Assembly (NCBI GenBank): GCA_026874595.1
Contig: CM049320.1
Span: 30,368,714 to 30,432,713 of the forward strand
Length of the DNA stretch: 64,000 nucleotides
Direction: 5' to 3'
Origin: Sipunculus nudus
Lineage: Eukaryota; Annelida; Sipuncula; Golfingiida; Sipunculidae
Shown here one piece after another: positions 11,279-23,525 of this stretch. How positions within the stretch are numbered: the stretch's first letter is position 1; each line of letters opens with the position of its first letter. Below the pieces are notes generated by a model, which saw only the letters and a list, made by a program, of their open reading frames with translations, ran no database searches and was not told the origin of the DNA. A program made the translations under genes and the position numbers.

Positions 11279-13269
11279 CACGTGTGGGTCAAATAATCTT
11301 CTTCGTATTATTCTTGGAGACAGGAGCTCTTTCTTCCTGACAAGCAGATGTACTCCGTTCAACGCGAACAATGCCTCATCATGTTGAAATATAAAGGTTG
11401 ATATCAATACTTGCATAAGATTCGTCCGAGGTCTTTAATTATCAAATATATATTTATATTTTTATGTATATATACAGACATATATGTGTGTACAAAATAA
11501 GTAGAAGATAGAAAGTGCAAAAGAGAAAAGGGAAACATATTTTTGGATGAACATTTCACCAAAAATATCAATTAGATTTGTGAAATATATTGAAGCTGGA
11601 TTCTGAAGAGAAAATCTTCATGCTAAATTAGTCATATATTCTTATCCTTAGTTGATGGGGAAGACGAGTATTTAAGTGAATTGAGGCAACGTTTTAGTTT
11701 AAGATTATATGCCTCCTTTCGCGGACCCTGACAACTAGAACGGATTTAATGTTGTTGCAAACGTCACGACACCCTAAATGCAGGTTTAACAAAGAGCGCA
11801 CGAGCATTGTGTTGTAAGCACGAAAGTCATGACAACAAATAGGACAGCTGAGAAAAAACACAGATACGCCGGTTCTCTGGTTCACATAGGATATCCCGTA
11901 CTCTGATTTTACGGCTGGGTACAAGATGGAGTAATACTGATGTGACACCATGTAGAAGACACAATAAATAGCATAATAGGTTGACATCCACACAAAAAAA
12001 TAAAAAAAAGCTTGCTAAATGTCTCTAAAATCAGAGAAACGAGCCGATTAGCCAGGTGCAATTGTTGTTTGTACATAAAGGGAAGAGCCCTGATCTGCTA
12101 AGCATAGCACGAATGTGTATGGCGCATTAAGATGTTACTCGGGGACAGATGGAATAATTTTTATTAAGCGTATTCGCGCCGATCGGGGTCACAGTATGCA
12201 AGGAAACGTCACGTGAAATATATATATTTCAGCGTTATAATTAAAAAATTTGGGAAAGATGAACGATTGCCTATTATACAAATTGAAGGAAATGTAACTT
12301 TAGCTTTACTTTGCCTTTTTGAAGACAATCAAACTCTGTGTTGGAAAGGCAGTCCGGATCACCACGCAAAAACAGATACAATTCCACAGGCGCAGATGAA
12401 AAGGTAGAATACAAATGGTAAGTGTTACATGTGACCTAAAAGTGTAAAACAAATTGCACAGAATGCCCAGGCAAAATAAACTTATACGAGTAAACAATTC
12501 CATGCAAGGAGGACGCTCTAGTAAAACACAGGCCCATCAGGGGGTACTACAGTATCACTGGGCCGATCGCGGGTGGTTTCTTTATTAGTCAAAAATAGAA
12601 TGAAAATTAAAATTTTTTATAGCATACGGTGGGGTAGATACGGTATTGACACATTTTAACAAAATGAGGACTCCGCTCATCGTCTGCTCGGGGAACATTC
12701 AATTCATTTGCTTACCGCCTGACGGCCGATTCCCGAATGGTCCATAAGGCTTAACTGTGCTATTATTCTGACACAGCCACATCACATACGGGAGAGTAGT
12801 GTCAAGACATCAAAATGTTTAAAGTAATATAGATATCAGATGAGAGTTGAGGGTAAAGCGTACCTCTAAGACGTTATAGTCTTTGGTATGTGACTGCCCA
12901 TATCGACCACGTCCAAGAGTGCTACTCCCTAGCGAATTGTAGGGTTTTCATGCGAGACAATGATTCATGCGCATGCGCAGCAGACGATTAATCAGGTTCA
13001 ATTTACGTCCTATCAGCTTTTCCTAGATATCCAACTGCTCTCTATGCTTGATCACTTAGCAGAAATGCATGAAAAACTGAACTGCGTGTGTAACATGAAC
13101 ATTTTAATGGTCTAGGTCAGGGTCAGGTTCAGGGTTTAGTCACGCTTAATTACCCATCAACCGAAAGTGCTTACTAATCAAACCTAGGCTGTGCAAATTA
13201 CATGTGTATTAAAGTATAGTCAATTCTCATCCATCCATTCTTTCTCTTTGCAGCATCTAAATGGCTGAC
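11279..13269. other. Gene-poor stretch before the first duplicated segment
   Basis: No supported gene. A 99-codon open frame on the - strand (11,694-11,993) has hydrophobic stretches, but I see no splice context or family match. Around 12,965-12,985 is a GCGCATGCGCAGCAG word also seen, altered, near 33,490 at the start of the second copy. Confidence 0.4.
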
Positions 13270-14338
13270 CAATTAGAGTTGGAATAACGAGGATGAATAG
13301 TGCATTTACTATATATAAACTGCTGACATTGAGTTATTTCAGAATTATATCCAAATTTAATTTTGTGTAACAGTGCAATAAATGAAACATATTAAGCCTA
13401 TATTTGTCATATAATCTTTTTTTAATTAAAAAGATGAACTTGTAGAAATACTACAAATGCGTTTTAAATTAAAAAATAATAGGATAACTCTTTCAATATA
13501 TTGTTGTAAATAAAAAATATTTAAATATAGTTCATGTTTTTTTTTATATGTCGTATAAGCATACTTCTTGAAACAAAATAGTGATATATTGTTGTAAATG
13601 AAAATTGTTATAAATTTATTTCATGTGATTTATAATATGTAGTATAATCATACTTTTTGAAATTTGCTAAAAGATTTTTAAGTTACAGACATATTACATC
13701 CCATACAACCCTCGCTTCTTAAATTTGAGAGTGAGCGCGGGGAATCTAGGTATTTGATGTATTGAATGCAGCTGGTGCTTTCACAGACCAGGCACGTTTA
13801 CATATTAATACCCACGCCACAGAATAAAAACTCGGGCACCGCTGTTTGTGCTCATACATGTTAATGGGCATGTGTCAGACATATCATTATTTATCATGTT
13901 CGGTTATGTTTCTCGTGTCATTGTTTTAGTTAGATTCTGGTATTCTCCAACTAAGCTATAATTACCGAGCACTCATCGTTAAAGAAGGGATTCTACGCAG
14001 AAACAGCAAGACATGATAAAGATCTCCGCCGTATGATTTTTTGTGTTCATCACGGCTCTTACACCGGATTCATGATTCAGATACACAATTCCACGCGCAT
14101 GTATCATTTTGCTTCTAAGACTTGCATACATAAAAACAACACGTTTGCTCTTGGGATTGGAATTCATATTGCCATAATACATTATATATTCTATAGATGT
14201 AACATGTGGACAGCCTGTCACCTGTACAAAGGCAATCAAAACATGGTAGAAGAAATTCACCTGGTTGACCATCATTTGCCCTCTACGTATGGACAAGGCC
14301 AATCTCATACTTTTAAGCATTTTAACCGTTTGCTATAG

Positions 14339-14340
<2 letters not shown>

Positions 14341-14430
<90 letters not shown>
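14341..14430. repeat. (TA)n followed by (GA)n microsatellite
   Basis: A pure TA run of about 46 bp passes directly into GAGAGA of about 44 bp. A second (TA)n block lies at about 14,552-14,612. In copy B the (GA)n at 33,888-33,957 and the (TA)n at 34,759-34,797 are the nearest equivalents. Confidence 0.95.
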
Positions 14431-14431
<1 letters not shown>

Positions 14432-14549
14432 TTTGTGTGTGTATTTTAATTGTCAGTAAATGAGAGAAATGCATGAACATTTTGAAAGAAAGGGAATGCG
14501 TATGCTTGACAGTTTAAAACAGCTTGATCCATGCAAGAATTAAAAGGTC

Positions 14550-14551
<2 letters not shown>

Positions 14552-14615
<64 letters not shown>

Positions 14616-14781
14616 GTTTCACATTGTCATCAGACGAGAGTTCCTACAGAAGACAGTAAAACAAACCTACTAGATACTACCAGATTCAATAACAAATTTC
14701 TTTTAGAAATGCATCCAGAACTCAGTAAATACATATGGGAATATGCGCAAACGAATATGCGTCATAGGATAACATAATACA

Positions 14782-14850
<69 letters not shown>
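14552..14850. repeat. (TA)n and (ATT)n microsatellites
   Basis: TA runs at about 14,552-14,612 and 14,781-14,822, the latter running into (ATT)n to about 14,850. The short open frames made of Ile-Tyr repeats are artefacts of these runs. Confidence 0.9.
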
Positions 14851-14852
<2 letters not shown>

Positions 14853-15719
14853 CCAACAACTACTTGCAACTCTAAACACAGAAATAAACTCGTGAGTCAT
14901 GCAGACACGCAAATATATTCTAACTACGGCACTCGATATACAAGCACCAATCCAGCGAAGATGAACAGCTAGATTAGCACCAAAGCACCGTAGCACACAA
15001 GGTGACTAAAACGAAAGCCCATGCCACTCGGACCGGATGACAACACCATAAGCCGGCCCTCGTATCAAATACTTTTGTCCATGGTTAGAGAAGGATACAA
15101 TGATAGAATATGCTGATAAATAAAATTAACCAAACCCGAAGAAACCTATTGTTATATAGTGTAAAAACATCAGTATTCCATTTAATGACACCATTGTGTC
15201 AATATTTGTGATTCTTCTCTGGTCCATCCTCAATTCACCAGGGCCCATCATCGATACGACAAACTGAAGAAAACATGTTAAACATATGGTTATTGTAAGC
15301 ATTTGCATGCTCTATATAGTGATTACAATATTAATCTTCGACAATGACAGGATCTCATAGTATTATTCTTAAAAATTACATGTAAGTGTTGTTTTCATGC
15401 CATGCTTTGTTGTTAACGTAGTTAACAACAATGTATTAATATAGATAAATTGTAATTATGACGTATTACTGGGAAACAAGGCAGGCATGTACTTTGCATA
15501 CATTTAAATGATCAATTAGATTTTTAAAAAAAAACGACGTTACATATTTTATATATGTAAAAATTAGGTCTTCAGTTTGATGAAATTTGTCCAAAAAATG
15601 AATATTTCCTGATACGGCCTTGTAAACTATTTTTGTATAGAAGATTTGCATGTTTTCGTTTTCCTTATTAGATTTATTACTATCATTTATTCTGGTTATG
15701 AGTTTTGGAATCGAGGCAA

Positions 15720-16130
15720 TCTATATATTTGCATCTATATGTATATATAAATTATTTATTTTACATGGATAGTACAAATAGTTATTATAACTAGTTGCGG
15801 AACTCTCCATGGCCCATATTTTGGGGTTTGTTAGACTTTGTGGGTGGAGTAATCCGGGTCGCCAGCAGATAGAGCCGAGCGTTTTACACCTCGACTGTCC
15901 AGGCCCCTGTAAGCCCCTGTATGTCAGTATGAATGAATGCCTGCGTGTATATCTGCCCAGGACTCCTACGAAATTGGCCAATTACTGTTTAAACCTAAAG
16001 ATATTTCGAACAAAGGTTATCCTGGTTATTATTGATTTTGGAAGGCATATGAACAAATTAAACTTAATTGCACTCTTTATTATCCAAGTGGCAGACTCTC
16101 GACTGCATTTCGCGTGCCGCTTGAACATAG
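15720..16130. mobile_element. Insertion present only in duplication copy A
   Basis: Copy A and copy B align up to about 15,715/35,930 and again from about 16,135/35,945 (TTCAATGA-GGTG), so about 400 bp is extra in A. It contains GC-richer DNA (about 15,800-15,960). No clear terminal repeat or target duplication was seen, so its class is unknown. A deletion in B is the alternative. Confidence 0.45.
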
Positions 16131-16880
16131 CCCCTTTCAATGAGGGTGATTTCCCTCGTCTCAACAAGTTGTTCATGGAAGTCTCAAAAACCTAAACTTC
16201 ATTAGTATAAATGTGTCTCTTCGAGCTGATTAATGCATTTATATCCATATTATTATTTGCTTAAAAAAATGTAGAGGAAACATGGTAGTAAAAACTAAAA
16301 AGGATAGTAATTAATACGCGTCACTGATTTCGTTTATTAAGGACCCTCAAATCTATGAAAGCATAAACCATAAAACTGAAATAATGTACGTTTATTACAG
16401 ATAAACAGGGCCGGATGTAGCCTCCAACACCGTTCCCTACCCGTCTGCATGCAAAAGTTATGTTTACAGTACACAAGCCCTCCTTCCACACTTTTTTTTA
16501 CCTGTACCTCGGTGTTGAGTAACCGTGTAAAGAGATTCATACTTGTACGGTTTCTAGTCGACTGATACTCGACTGATACTCAGAAACTGTCCCGATGTCG
16601 GCCCGAATCCGTAGACCTACTTATCCTTTTCGAGGTTGCAGATGCCGTCATTGCCAAAAATATTATGATGGGGTGATTCCTGGCTGTGCGCATTAGCTTT
16701 TTATACGTAAAAACTTAAGTCGGGCCATGTAGCGACTCGTCAGGCAAGGAGATGAGGAAGGGAGGAATCTTACAAAAGTTCATATCACATGAAGTGTTCT
16801 CCAGGAATACTAGTGTTTAAGAACATGCAAAGAGGGGAAAACCCTTCATAGACATAAAAGCAAATGCAGAATCTTATAAT

Positions 16881-16897
16881 GGGGGGGGGGGGGGGGT
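16881..16897 (+). repeat. Poly(G) run
   Basis: About 17 G in a row, continuing into G-rich DNA to about 16,940. G-quadruplex formation is plausible. It lies in the lipocalin-like copy A intron and is absent from copy B. Confidence 0.9.
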
Positions 16898-16967
16898 GGT
16901 TGGGGTGGGAGGCGGGGGAGGGGGAGGGGAATGGGGGGACAACACCCTGGCCCCTGTTATAGAAGTT

Positions 16968-17544
16968 AGCCGTTAAAACCTGACTCAGTAGGCAATCGGA
17001 TAATTGGGCTGGTAAGCCTTCTCGAGTCGTGATACATGTTTAATCCAGGAAGGTATCGCAGTGGTCTTGCATTAGGTTGCATTCATATCGTGGTAAATGG
17101 CCCATAATCTCAATATTATGCTACAAATAATGAATCTACACAATAGTATACATGTAAGCTAACAACCCAAACTGAAACACGGTCTCCATGGACACGGGTC
17201 ATTTCCTGTATCGCCTGCAAGCTGCCTGCGTCCTGTAACCCGTGCCAGCCATGCTTGTGTTCATGCGGTCATAAATTCAACAAACACGCCAAGTGTTTAC
17301 CAATGCGCTGGGTTAATACGGAACTTTTCTCACTCATGTTTGGAACTATTAGAAAGTACACAATAAATGCTACAATTGGTCTGGTTAATGTTGATTGGCA
17401 GTTTACATGTAGGCCATGAAGCATTGTCAGAAATGACGAAAATATTTGCATCTTCATTAATGCTTCCCTCAGGCATAGATGTCATAACAACCTGACATGG
17501 CGCTAGTAATCTGGTCGTAATGCCAGAGGGTCAATATGACGCTG
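16968..17544. mobile_element. 0.58 kb non-autonomous element, copy 1, with target duplication
   Basis: Flanked by the direct repeat TATAGAAGTT at 16,958-16,967 and 17,545-17,554. The matching place in copy B (about 37,103-37,115, GTAAAGAAGTATGCAAG) has no insert, so this is a filled site beside an empty one. The body matches 19,671-20,254 and 38,895-39,469 (shared AACCCA-ACTGAAAC, GTCATTTCCTGTAT, GAGCCATGCTTG, TTGGTCTG). No transposase is present. The 8-10 bp duplication suggests a cut-and-paste element. Confidence 0.7.
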
Positions 17545-18252
17545 TATAGAAGTTTGCAAGAAGACCTATTGGACTTTATACATAACTTTGGCATGTAGAA
17601 GTACAGGGTAAGTGTGCAAAACTTAACATCCGTTCACTGTGTACATACGTACTCGCTCGCCTTGCCACCTGTCTTGGGCGAAATTGTTTAACACAGGCAT
17701 CCCTAATGTTTCGCCTGGCTGCTCTATGGAGCTGTCTCTCTGGTTAAGGTATTCCAGGCCGGTAGTAGGTCTCCATCCCTGGATTGGCACACCCTTCACC
17801 GTCAGGGTTTTCTTCCCAGCAAAGAAAGAGCACGATGTATTGACTTCCCATTTCCATGATTTTCACTTTTAGTCTCGCATGAAAAAAAATGAAATATACA
17901 AAATTTACAAAATGGACATATCAGGTTGTTTTATTAGAAATGTTCAACTTCTTTGAAAATATTCTTGCTCAGCCAACTCTCATCATATAACATGCACTTT
18001 TTCCATTCAAACGTGCTTTTTATCCGGATTATTTTGAGCGAAAGAGACATTTAGAGAGTACGAAAAAGCCAGTATTCTGAAAAAGTGAGATACGCATGAC
18101 AATTCTGTAATGGCAGAAATATTCGAGGACACAGGAAACTGGGTTTTTCATGTTTACTATTTAGACACAATGATTTTTTTATATTATGTGACAATAAAAC
18201 TGAATAAAACTACAATTGTTTTATAATAACTGAGGTCCTGTTTAAAATCTGG

Positions 18253-18330
18253 GGGTGGCGGTTTAATGGTTAAGGTGCCGGGCTCATTATCGAAAGGTCG
18301 TGAGTTCGATTCCTGGGGAGATCACGAAAT
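18253..18330 (+). repeat. tRNA-like SINE head
   Basis: GGTTTAATGGTTAAGGTGCC resembles a D-arm/A-box, and GTCGTGAGTTCGATTCC is a B-box. What follows is CGCGAAA/CGCGAAT-rich repeat DNA rather than an acceptor stem, so this is a SINE or tRNA-like relic, not a working tRNA gene. A cut-off head of a similar type is at 36,203-36,255. Confidence 0.55.
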
Positions 18331-18747
18331 CGGAATCCTCGCGAAAGAATGAGGAAGGGAAAATCACGAATATTTAACCTCGCGAATATGAAGATATGAA
18401 GATGACCATAGGTTAAGTTCCATAGGTCAAAGGTCAGAAATGTTTTAAAGCAACAAAAGCTTTATTGAATCAGGATTAGAACAGCTTTGTGTCTTTAACT
18501 CTTCGACAACGGATATTCAAAATAGCGATCTGCCTAGGCTCAAGTATTTTTTTTTTTTGCCATTGGGCCTACCTTGAACTTAAAGCGATGAACACAAACC
18601 AACACTCAATGTGAGCTACGGTAGTTAGGTTCAGCTTGATTGGTGAAGAGTTTTATATTAAATATTAATATACATGTCCTTAATATGTCTATATCCCTAA
18701 GAATTAGCTCTCTTTTAAACATATTTAATGTTCAATTTGATCATCTT

Positions 18748-19055
18748 CATACTTCTTATCATCATAGGGGTAGAGCACAGTGCTCAAAGCCGGAATATAT
18801 TGAGAGTTTTTTTACGGTCGGTCACCACCCAAGACGAGCGCTCTGTTGGCTTAGTAGGGATACTGTTCCCAACAGTCGTGTATCACTCACAAACGAGTAC
18901 GTATTTGTGGGTTTCTCTGTATTTTGACCCAGCATTCGGAATGACACACCGCCTCAATCCGCAGGATTGATACACCAAGCCTGATTGACACCAGAATAAT
19001 AGCGTGTAAGCAACTGTCACGTATTCCGAAATCGTAATGGAATTCTGCCGATGTA
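18748..19055 (+). repeat. tRNA-derived SINE, copy 3
   Basis: Has the family blocks AGGGGTAGAGCACAGTGCTC, TTTTACGGTCGG, GACGAGCGCTCTG, CTCACAAACGAGTACG and the tail AATGGAATTCTGCCGATG. The 5' end is degraded. The counterpart in the second duplicated segment is the truncated copy at 38,553-38,640. Confidence 0.75.
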
Positions 19056-19670
19056 CATAGCACTTAGTTAGAAAATCATTCAAATGGAGGCGGTCAGCTA
19101 CACCAAACAAACTGAATTACATTCTTTGCCAATTGTGGAATATGAAAGACGCAGCGGTTTTGCATGGAAGGCATTTGTGTCTGTGCTTATCGTCTTTGTA
19201 CAGATGTACAAATGATTTTATAGAATTTTATTTTTTTTGTACGTATCGTCATCCTACAGCATTAAATATAAATTAATAGACTGTTATTTTATTATACATA
19301 TCGTCTTTCTACAGCATTGTATATGAATTAATAAATTCTTGCTTTTTGTAAGTATTGTCATTCTTCAACATTACAAATGAATTAATAGACTTTTTTATTT
19401 TGTACGTTTTGTCATTTTACAGCATAACATATGAATTATTAGACTTATTTTGTAAGTATTGTAACTCAACATGCATGAGGTAAGAATGAATAGAGTACTA
19501 TGCATTTTTTTCGATCAGATTGTATTTTCTAAGCTGTTGTCAAATAATCTAGGATTGGTGTTAATGAACAACCCAAGACAGTTTTAAAACCAAGACTAGC
19601 CTTGAAGACCAAGTCTTCAGTCCAGTTTAATTTCAGTACCAAGACGTTTTAGAACGGTCTTGATAAATAT

Positions 19671-20254
19671 TAGCCCTGACAACACGACACAGTAAGCATT
19701 TATACTTGGATCGTCATTCAACCATGAGTCGTGATACAAGCTATATTGAGGAATGAAGCGCAGTGGTATTCCTCACGACGCATGTATATCTTGGTTAGCA
19801 GCCCTTTATCTTAACATTAAGCTACGTATGATAAATTAACAGAAAAGAATAGATTTGAACTCACAACCCAAACTGAAACTCTGAGGTAACGAGTCGTTTC
19901 CTGTATAGCGTACTAATTGGCTGTTTCCAGTAACCTGTGCGAGCCATGCTTGTGTTAATGTGATCATAAATTCAGCTAACATGCGGAGTAATTTACCAAA
20001 ATGCTGAGTTAAAACGGATATTTTCTCGCTCATTTTAGGTGTGGTTAAAAAGAACACTGAAAAAAGCTAATGATTGGTCTGTTTTATGTCAAGTGACAGC
20101 GTACTAGTAGGCCGTGTGGTGCTGTCATAAATAACGAAATTATTTGCATCCTCATGGATCCTTAAAGTGCGTTCCTCGTTACAGGATATAACGGGACTTT
20201 GACAGCCTGTACGCTGGTCGTATATTCTCTAATGTCAGATTCCCATATGGCGCT
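19671..20254. mobile_element. 0.58 kb non-autonomous element, copy 2
   Basis: Same family as 16,968-17,544, starting AGCCCTGACAACACGACACAG and ending CATATGGCGCT. It lies at the position matching copy 3 in the second duplicated segment, so it was there before the segment doubled. Confidence 0.65.
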
Positions 20255-22252
20255 GGATAAACATCCGTTTGCTATAGTTACCCAAAACAGGTCCCGTGTA
20301 GACTTGACCGGGTCTTGATATTGTAAGATTAAGCCAGTTTATCAAAGATTATAACACGTTGAAAATCACCTTGGTACAACTGCACCTCTCGGGGCTGCTG
20401 GGGTCCCTATGTATGGCCCTGGCACTGGGGCTGAATATGGGCTTGGCAGTGAATGTGCTAGGCCTTAGAAAAAAGTTGAGTAAAACCACTATATTAAACA
20501 AAATATTTTTTCTTCTACATAAAGATAGTCTTAAACGTTTTGTTTTAGGTTTTAAGTATATAACAAAGACATGTCAAATTTTGCCACACGTAGTCCCAAT
20601 TAATTTCGGGTAACCACGTTGTGTAAACCGAAATGCATATTGTTATTTACTAAAAGGTAAAGGGAATCTTGATATAGATATTGAAACGATCATGAAATAT
20701 GTCTTCCTCAAGACCGCTGCAAAACTCGAGACTGCACTGCAAGACCCAAAACAAGACTCAAGCCTAGTCAGGTACTGTGGTTGCCTTTTTAATTTCGAAG
20801 GTTTAAATGTCGCCATATTCGCGAATGTGAAAAATCGCAAATATGAAACTTTCGGGAATAAAATGCCCCATCAACTAACATGACCTCTGAAAAACAAATT
20901 TATCAGCAACCTAATCTGTGCCTGGTTTGAAACTGGTCCATGCATTAGCCGTACTCACAGGCTATGATACATATTGACTGTGATACAAGTCATAATTTTC
21001 TGACTGAACCAGATATTATTTAGGTATTGTAGGATTTTTTTTTTTAATTAAATTTTAAATCAATATAGATCCTGCTGTACCCAGATTTTCAGGTTCTGAT
21101 GCAATCGCGAAAAAGAAACCCTTGCAAAACCATCAAAATGAAGAAATCGCGAAATTTAAGCCTCTCGAATATAAAGCTAACCATAGTTAATTGAAACTGG
21201 CCCATGAACTTACCTCCAGAGATAGACCCATATTTTTTTTCATACAGAAGAATTTCCATGTTATAAAACTGATAAAGTGGGTTCCATATTTGGTCCAGCA
21301 TCCAGTACCCCAGCAACTGAAAAGAACGAGAGCGGACATGGAAACATAAATGTAATCACTTAAATTAATGATACACAATTGTAATATTCTTTAGTCTCGG
21401 TTTAAGGATATTATTATTTAGTTTAAAAAGCTCATTGTTAAACTGCTTACCCTCTGTTACCTTAAATTATAATGCACAAATAAGAAAATGATTCTTAACC
21501 ATTATTTGTTAATGAATGAGAAACTTCACCAATAAGCATACCATTAGAGAGGACAACTACCAAATTTAAAGTAATACTTGGAGACTAGTATAGATTCAAG
21601 GTGAATTGACAACTATACTATCTTTTATAAAAGCTTACCTTTCTTGGACTAAAATGTGGATCAACTGGTACGTCATCAAGTTTACAGGTCCCTGCAAAGG
21701 CATGTGGGAAGATGGAAGAGAAACTAGCGATGAAATGATTTTCGTGATAATGACGATGAACTGATTTTCGTAATAATGAGGATGACAGCCAGATTATATT
21801 TTTCTCTACCTAGCCCTCTTTAAAACCACACAAACACCAACACATACATACATAGACACATATTTATCTAATTCAAATATAAAAATTATATCATATTTAT
21901 TAATTCATAATATTGTTACATTAAATGATTTTAATATACAGATTAAAGGCCACCTGATGTCATTCACAATATTTTGTTTAACGAAATATCTCTAGTCATA
22001 TTAAGCTGCTATAACTTGATAGCTCGCTTTCTAGCTATTTAATGGTTGATACCGAGATATTAAACTTTATATTATGATATGAGATTAAAAAAGAAGAATA
22101 CAGTTTCATTTAGAAAAATCTAGGGACGTATTGCAGATCATAATCGTGCCTGAAAGGAATGGGTACCCGGGTTCATTATTACATAAACCGCCGGTGTTCA
22201 TGACAGCATGTATTGGTTCTACACTCTCTCTTGTCAGATTATTTCACGTGGA

Positions 22253-22265
22253 GAGAGAGAGAGAG
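22253..22265 (+). repeat. Short (GA)n
   Basis: GAGAGAGAGAGAGA beside the - strand lipocalin-like exon 1. Copy B has AAAGAAAGAGAGAGG at about 41,396. Confidence 0.8.
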
Positions 22266-22332
22266 ACGTTCATTAATGACATAATCGTCATTTATAATGT
22301 CATTTATAATGAAAATTACGGTAATAAAAATG

Positions 22333-22380
<48 letters not shown>
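22333..22380 (+). repeat. (AAT)n microsatellite
   Basis: About 16 AAT units immediately before exon 1 of lipocalin-like copy A. Copy B keeps a shorter AAT run at about 41,453-41,483. Confidence 0.95.
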
Positions 22381-22639
22381 TAAAATATGACAAAATAGTA
22401 TACCTTCTGCAAAACAGAACAGGAATCCTAATCCAGCTATGAGTGTCCAGATCATATACATTGTCGGGCTGGCGTTCCCACGGTGAAGGCGTTTTTGTGT
22501 GTGATAGGAACCGCCGGGACGCGACACTTAAATGTATGGCGGTGTTAGGGGATCTAATTATAAAGTAAATAATTGACTATGCCTATTTTTTCGCGATCAT
22601 TGGAGTGGGACGACTTGAATCTTGATGAATAACAGCAGT

Positions 22640-23290
22640 GAATACCCATGCTGCATCACTGAATGTTCTGTGTAATATACATCCAGTGCCAGAAGGACAG
22701 ACGCATCACATTAACCTATTTGACATAAAAGGTGCCGTGTCTGTGTATGAAAAAAAGTGCCATACTTTCATGAAATTTCTGGGTATAATTCATCATATAT
22801 CACATAAAAGTGCCATGCCTATATGAATTTTTTCAATGTAACATACATCGTGTATCGCAAAAAATCGTACGTAATACCTTGATTAATATTATTGGTAATA
22901 TACATCGTTTATCACATAAAAGTGCCTTGCTTTTATGAATGCTCTATGAATTATACATCGTGTACTTTAAAGTGCCATGCCTTAATGAATGTTCAGTGTA
23001 ACATACATCGTGTATCACATAAAATTCCATGCCTTTATGAATTTTCTTAATAAAATACATCGTATATCACATAAAATACCAGAGTAACATACAGCATGAA
23101 TCACTTTTAGTGCCATGTGTTTATGAATGATTTTGGTAATATACATCGTGTATCTTATAAAAGTGCCATGTTTTTATGGAGTTTCCTTTTCAGTATACCC
23201 CGAGGATCACATAAATGGAATGACTTTATGAATTGTGTTAGTGCATCGTGTATCACGTGCGCCATGCCTTCATGACTGTTCTGGGTAAAA
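22640..23290 (+). repeat. Minisatellite, ~50 bp period (copy A)
   Basis: Repeated units such as TAATATACATCGTGTATCAC followed by ATAAAAGTGCCATGCC and TTATGAATG, about a dozen and degenerate. The same array, shorter, lies at 41,775-42,000 in copy B. Confidence 0.85.
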
Positions 23291-23477
23291 TACATCTTAT
23301 ATTTCGATATTTAGGTAGCGTTACTTACACTGTATTAGTAAGGCACTACTGCATATTTAAATATTATAATTAGTGTTATAATTTTAAATATCCGAATTTA
23401 AGTTTCATAGAAATAAACCCTGAAAACCCACTCTTTACAGATTGCATTTGTAGTCATATAAAAATATATATCCCCTA

Positions 23478-23480
<3 letters not shown>

Positions 23481-23521
<41 letters not shown>
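23481..23521. repeat. (TA)n microsatellite
   Basis: Pure TA run of about 41 bp just beyond duplication copy A. Confidence 0.95.

Positions 23522-23525
<4 letters not shown>

Larger units (their letters stand above)
15126..22461 (-). pseudogene. Lipocalin-like gene, copy A (probably decayed)
   Basis: Lipocalins are small secreted barrels that carry hydrophobic ligands. Exons seen on the - strand: E1 22,461-22,404 (signal peptide MYMIWTLIAGLGFLFCFAE); E2 21,691-21,639 (C-K-L..VPVDPHF); E3 21,316-21,214, with LLGYW as the GxW motif; E5 about 17,873-17,780 (KVKIMEMGSQYIVLFLC, like the late Y-V-x-x-x-C strand); E6 15,263-15,126, ending in a TAA. E1-E2-E3 splice in frame with good GT/AG sites. The counterpart of copy B's E4 is missing from 18,560-18,750, the E5 acceptor is changed from CAGG to CGAG, and E3 ends in a different phase, so a full product is unlikely unless unseen exons exist. 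E6 has lost copy B's stop and extends about 12 codons. The family call is by eye. Confidence 0.5.
13270..23290. repeat. Segmental duplication, copy A
   Basis: Alignable by eye with 33,510-42,000 in the same orientation along most of its length. Shared anchors in order: GGGGAATCTAGG near 13,740/33,960; CCACGCGCATGTAT-type DNA near 14,090/34,310; a (TA)n block at 14.55/34.76 kb; lipocalin-like exons; the degraded SINE at 18.75/38.55 kb; a 0.6 kb repeat at 19.67/38.89 kb; and the TACATCGTGTATCACATAAA minisatellite at the right end. Copy A has extra insertions (about 15,720-16,130 and 16,968-17,544). Outer edges are approximate. Confidence 0.85.

Noticed and set aside
11694-11993. 99-codon - strand frame with hydrophobic stretches
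   Set aside because: It could suggest a membrane protein fragment, but no motif, splice context or second exon was found.
13979-14320. 113-codon - strand frame with a partner of 112 codons at 34,133-34,471
   Set aside because: The similarity comes from the segmental duplication. Substitutions fall on all codon positions, and a one-base indel shifts the frame between copies, so there is no sign of selection.
14265-14459. Open frames of Ile-Tyr or Arg-Glu repeats here and at other TA/GA runs
   Set aside because: They are direct translations of microsatellites.
16120-16195. + strand FNEGDFPRLNKLFMEVSKT, with a similar end in copy B
   Set aside because: A few silent changes hinted at coding, but there is no upstream exon, promoter or family match, and copy A carries an insertion immediately before it.
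17640-17790. A - strand frame with GLEYLNQRDSSIEQ, reminiscent of phospholipid scramblases
   Set aside because: It is another frame of the DNA around lipocalin-like exon 5. The resemblance is short, copy B does not keep it (GQGNL), changes are mostly non-synonymous, and no other scramblase motif is nearby.
20359-20613. + strand 84-codon frame with a hydrophobic start (LSGLLGSLCMALALGLNMGLA)
   Set aside because: It looks membrane-like, but the matching place in copy B holds unrelated DNA between the same flanks, so it is more likely inserted or diverged non-coding sequence. No splice context was seen.
21214-21316. Alternative frame of lipocalin-like exon 3 (SCWGTGCWTKYG...)
   Set aside because: It is conserved between copies and was considered seriously, but it does not splice in phase with exon 2, and in copy B it ends in TGA before the donor. 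The LLGYW frame fits all junctions.
22640-23290. Regularly spaced repeats that could look like a CRISPR array
   Set aside because: The units are degenerate and contiguous without unique spacers, and the context is a eukaryotic genome. The same applies to 3,010-3,760.
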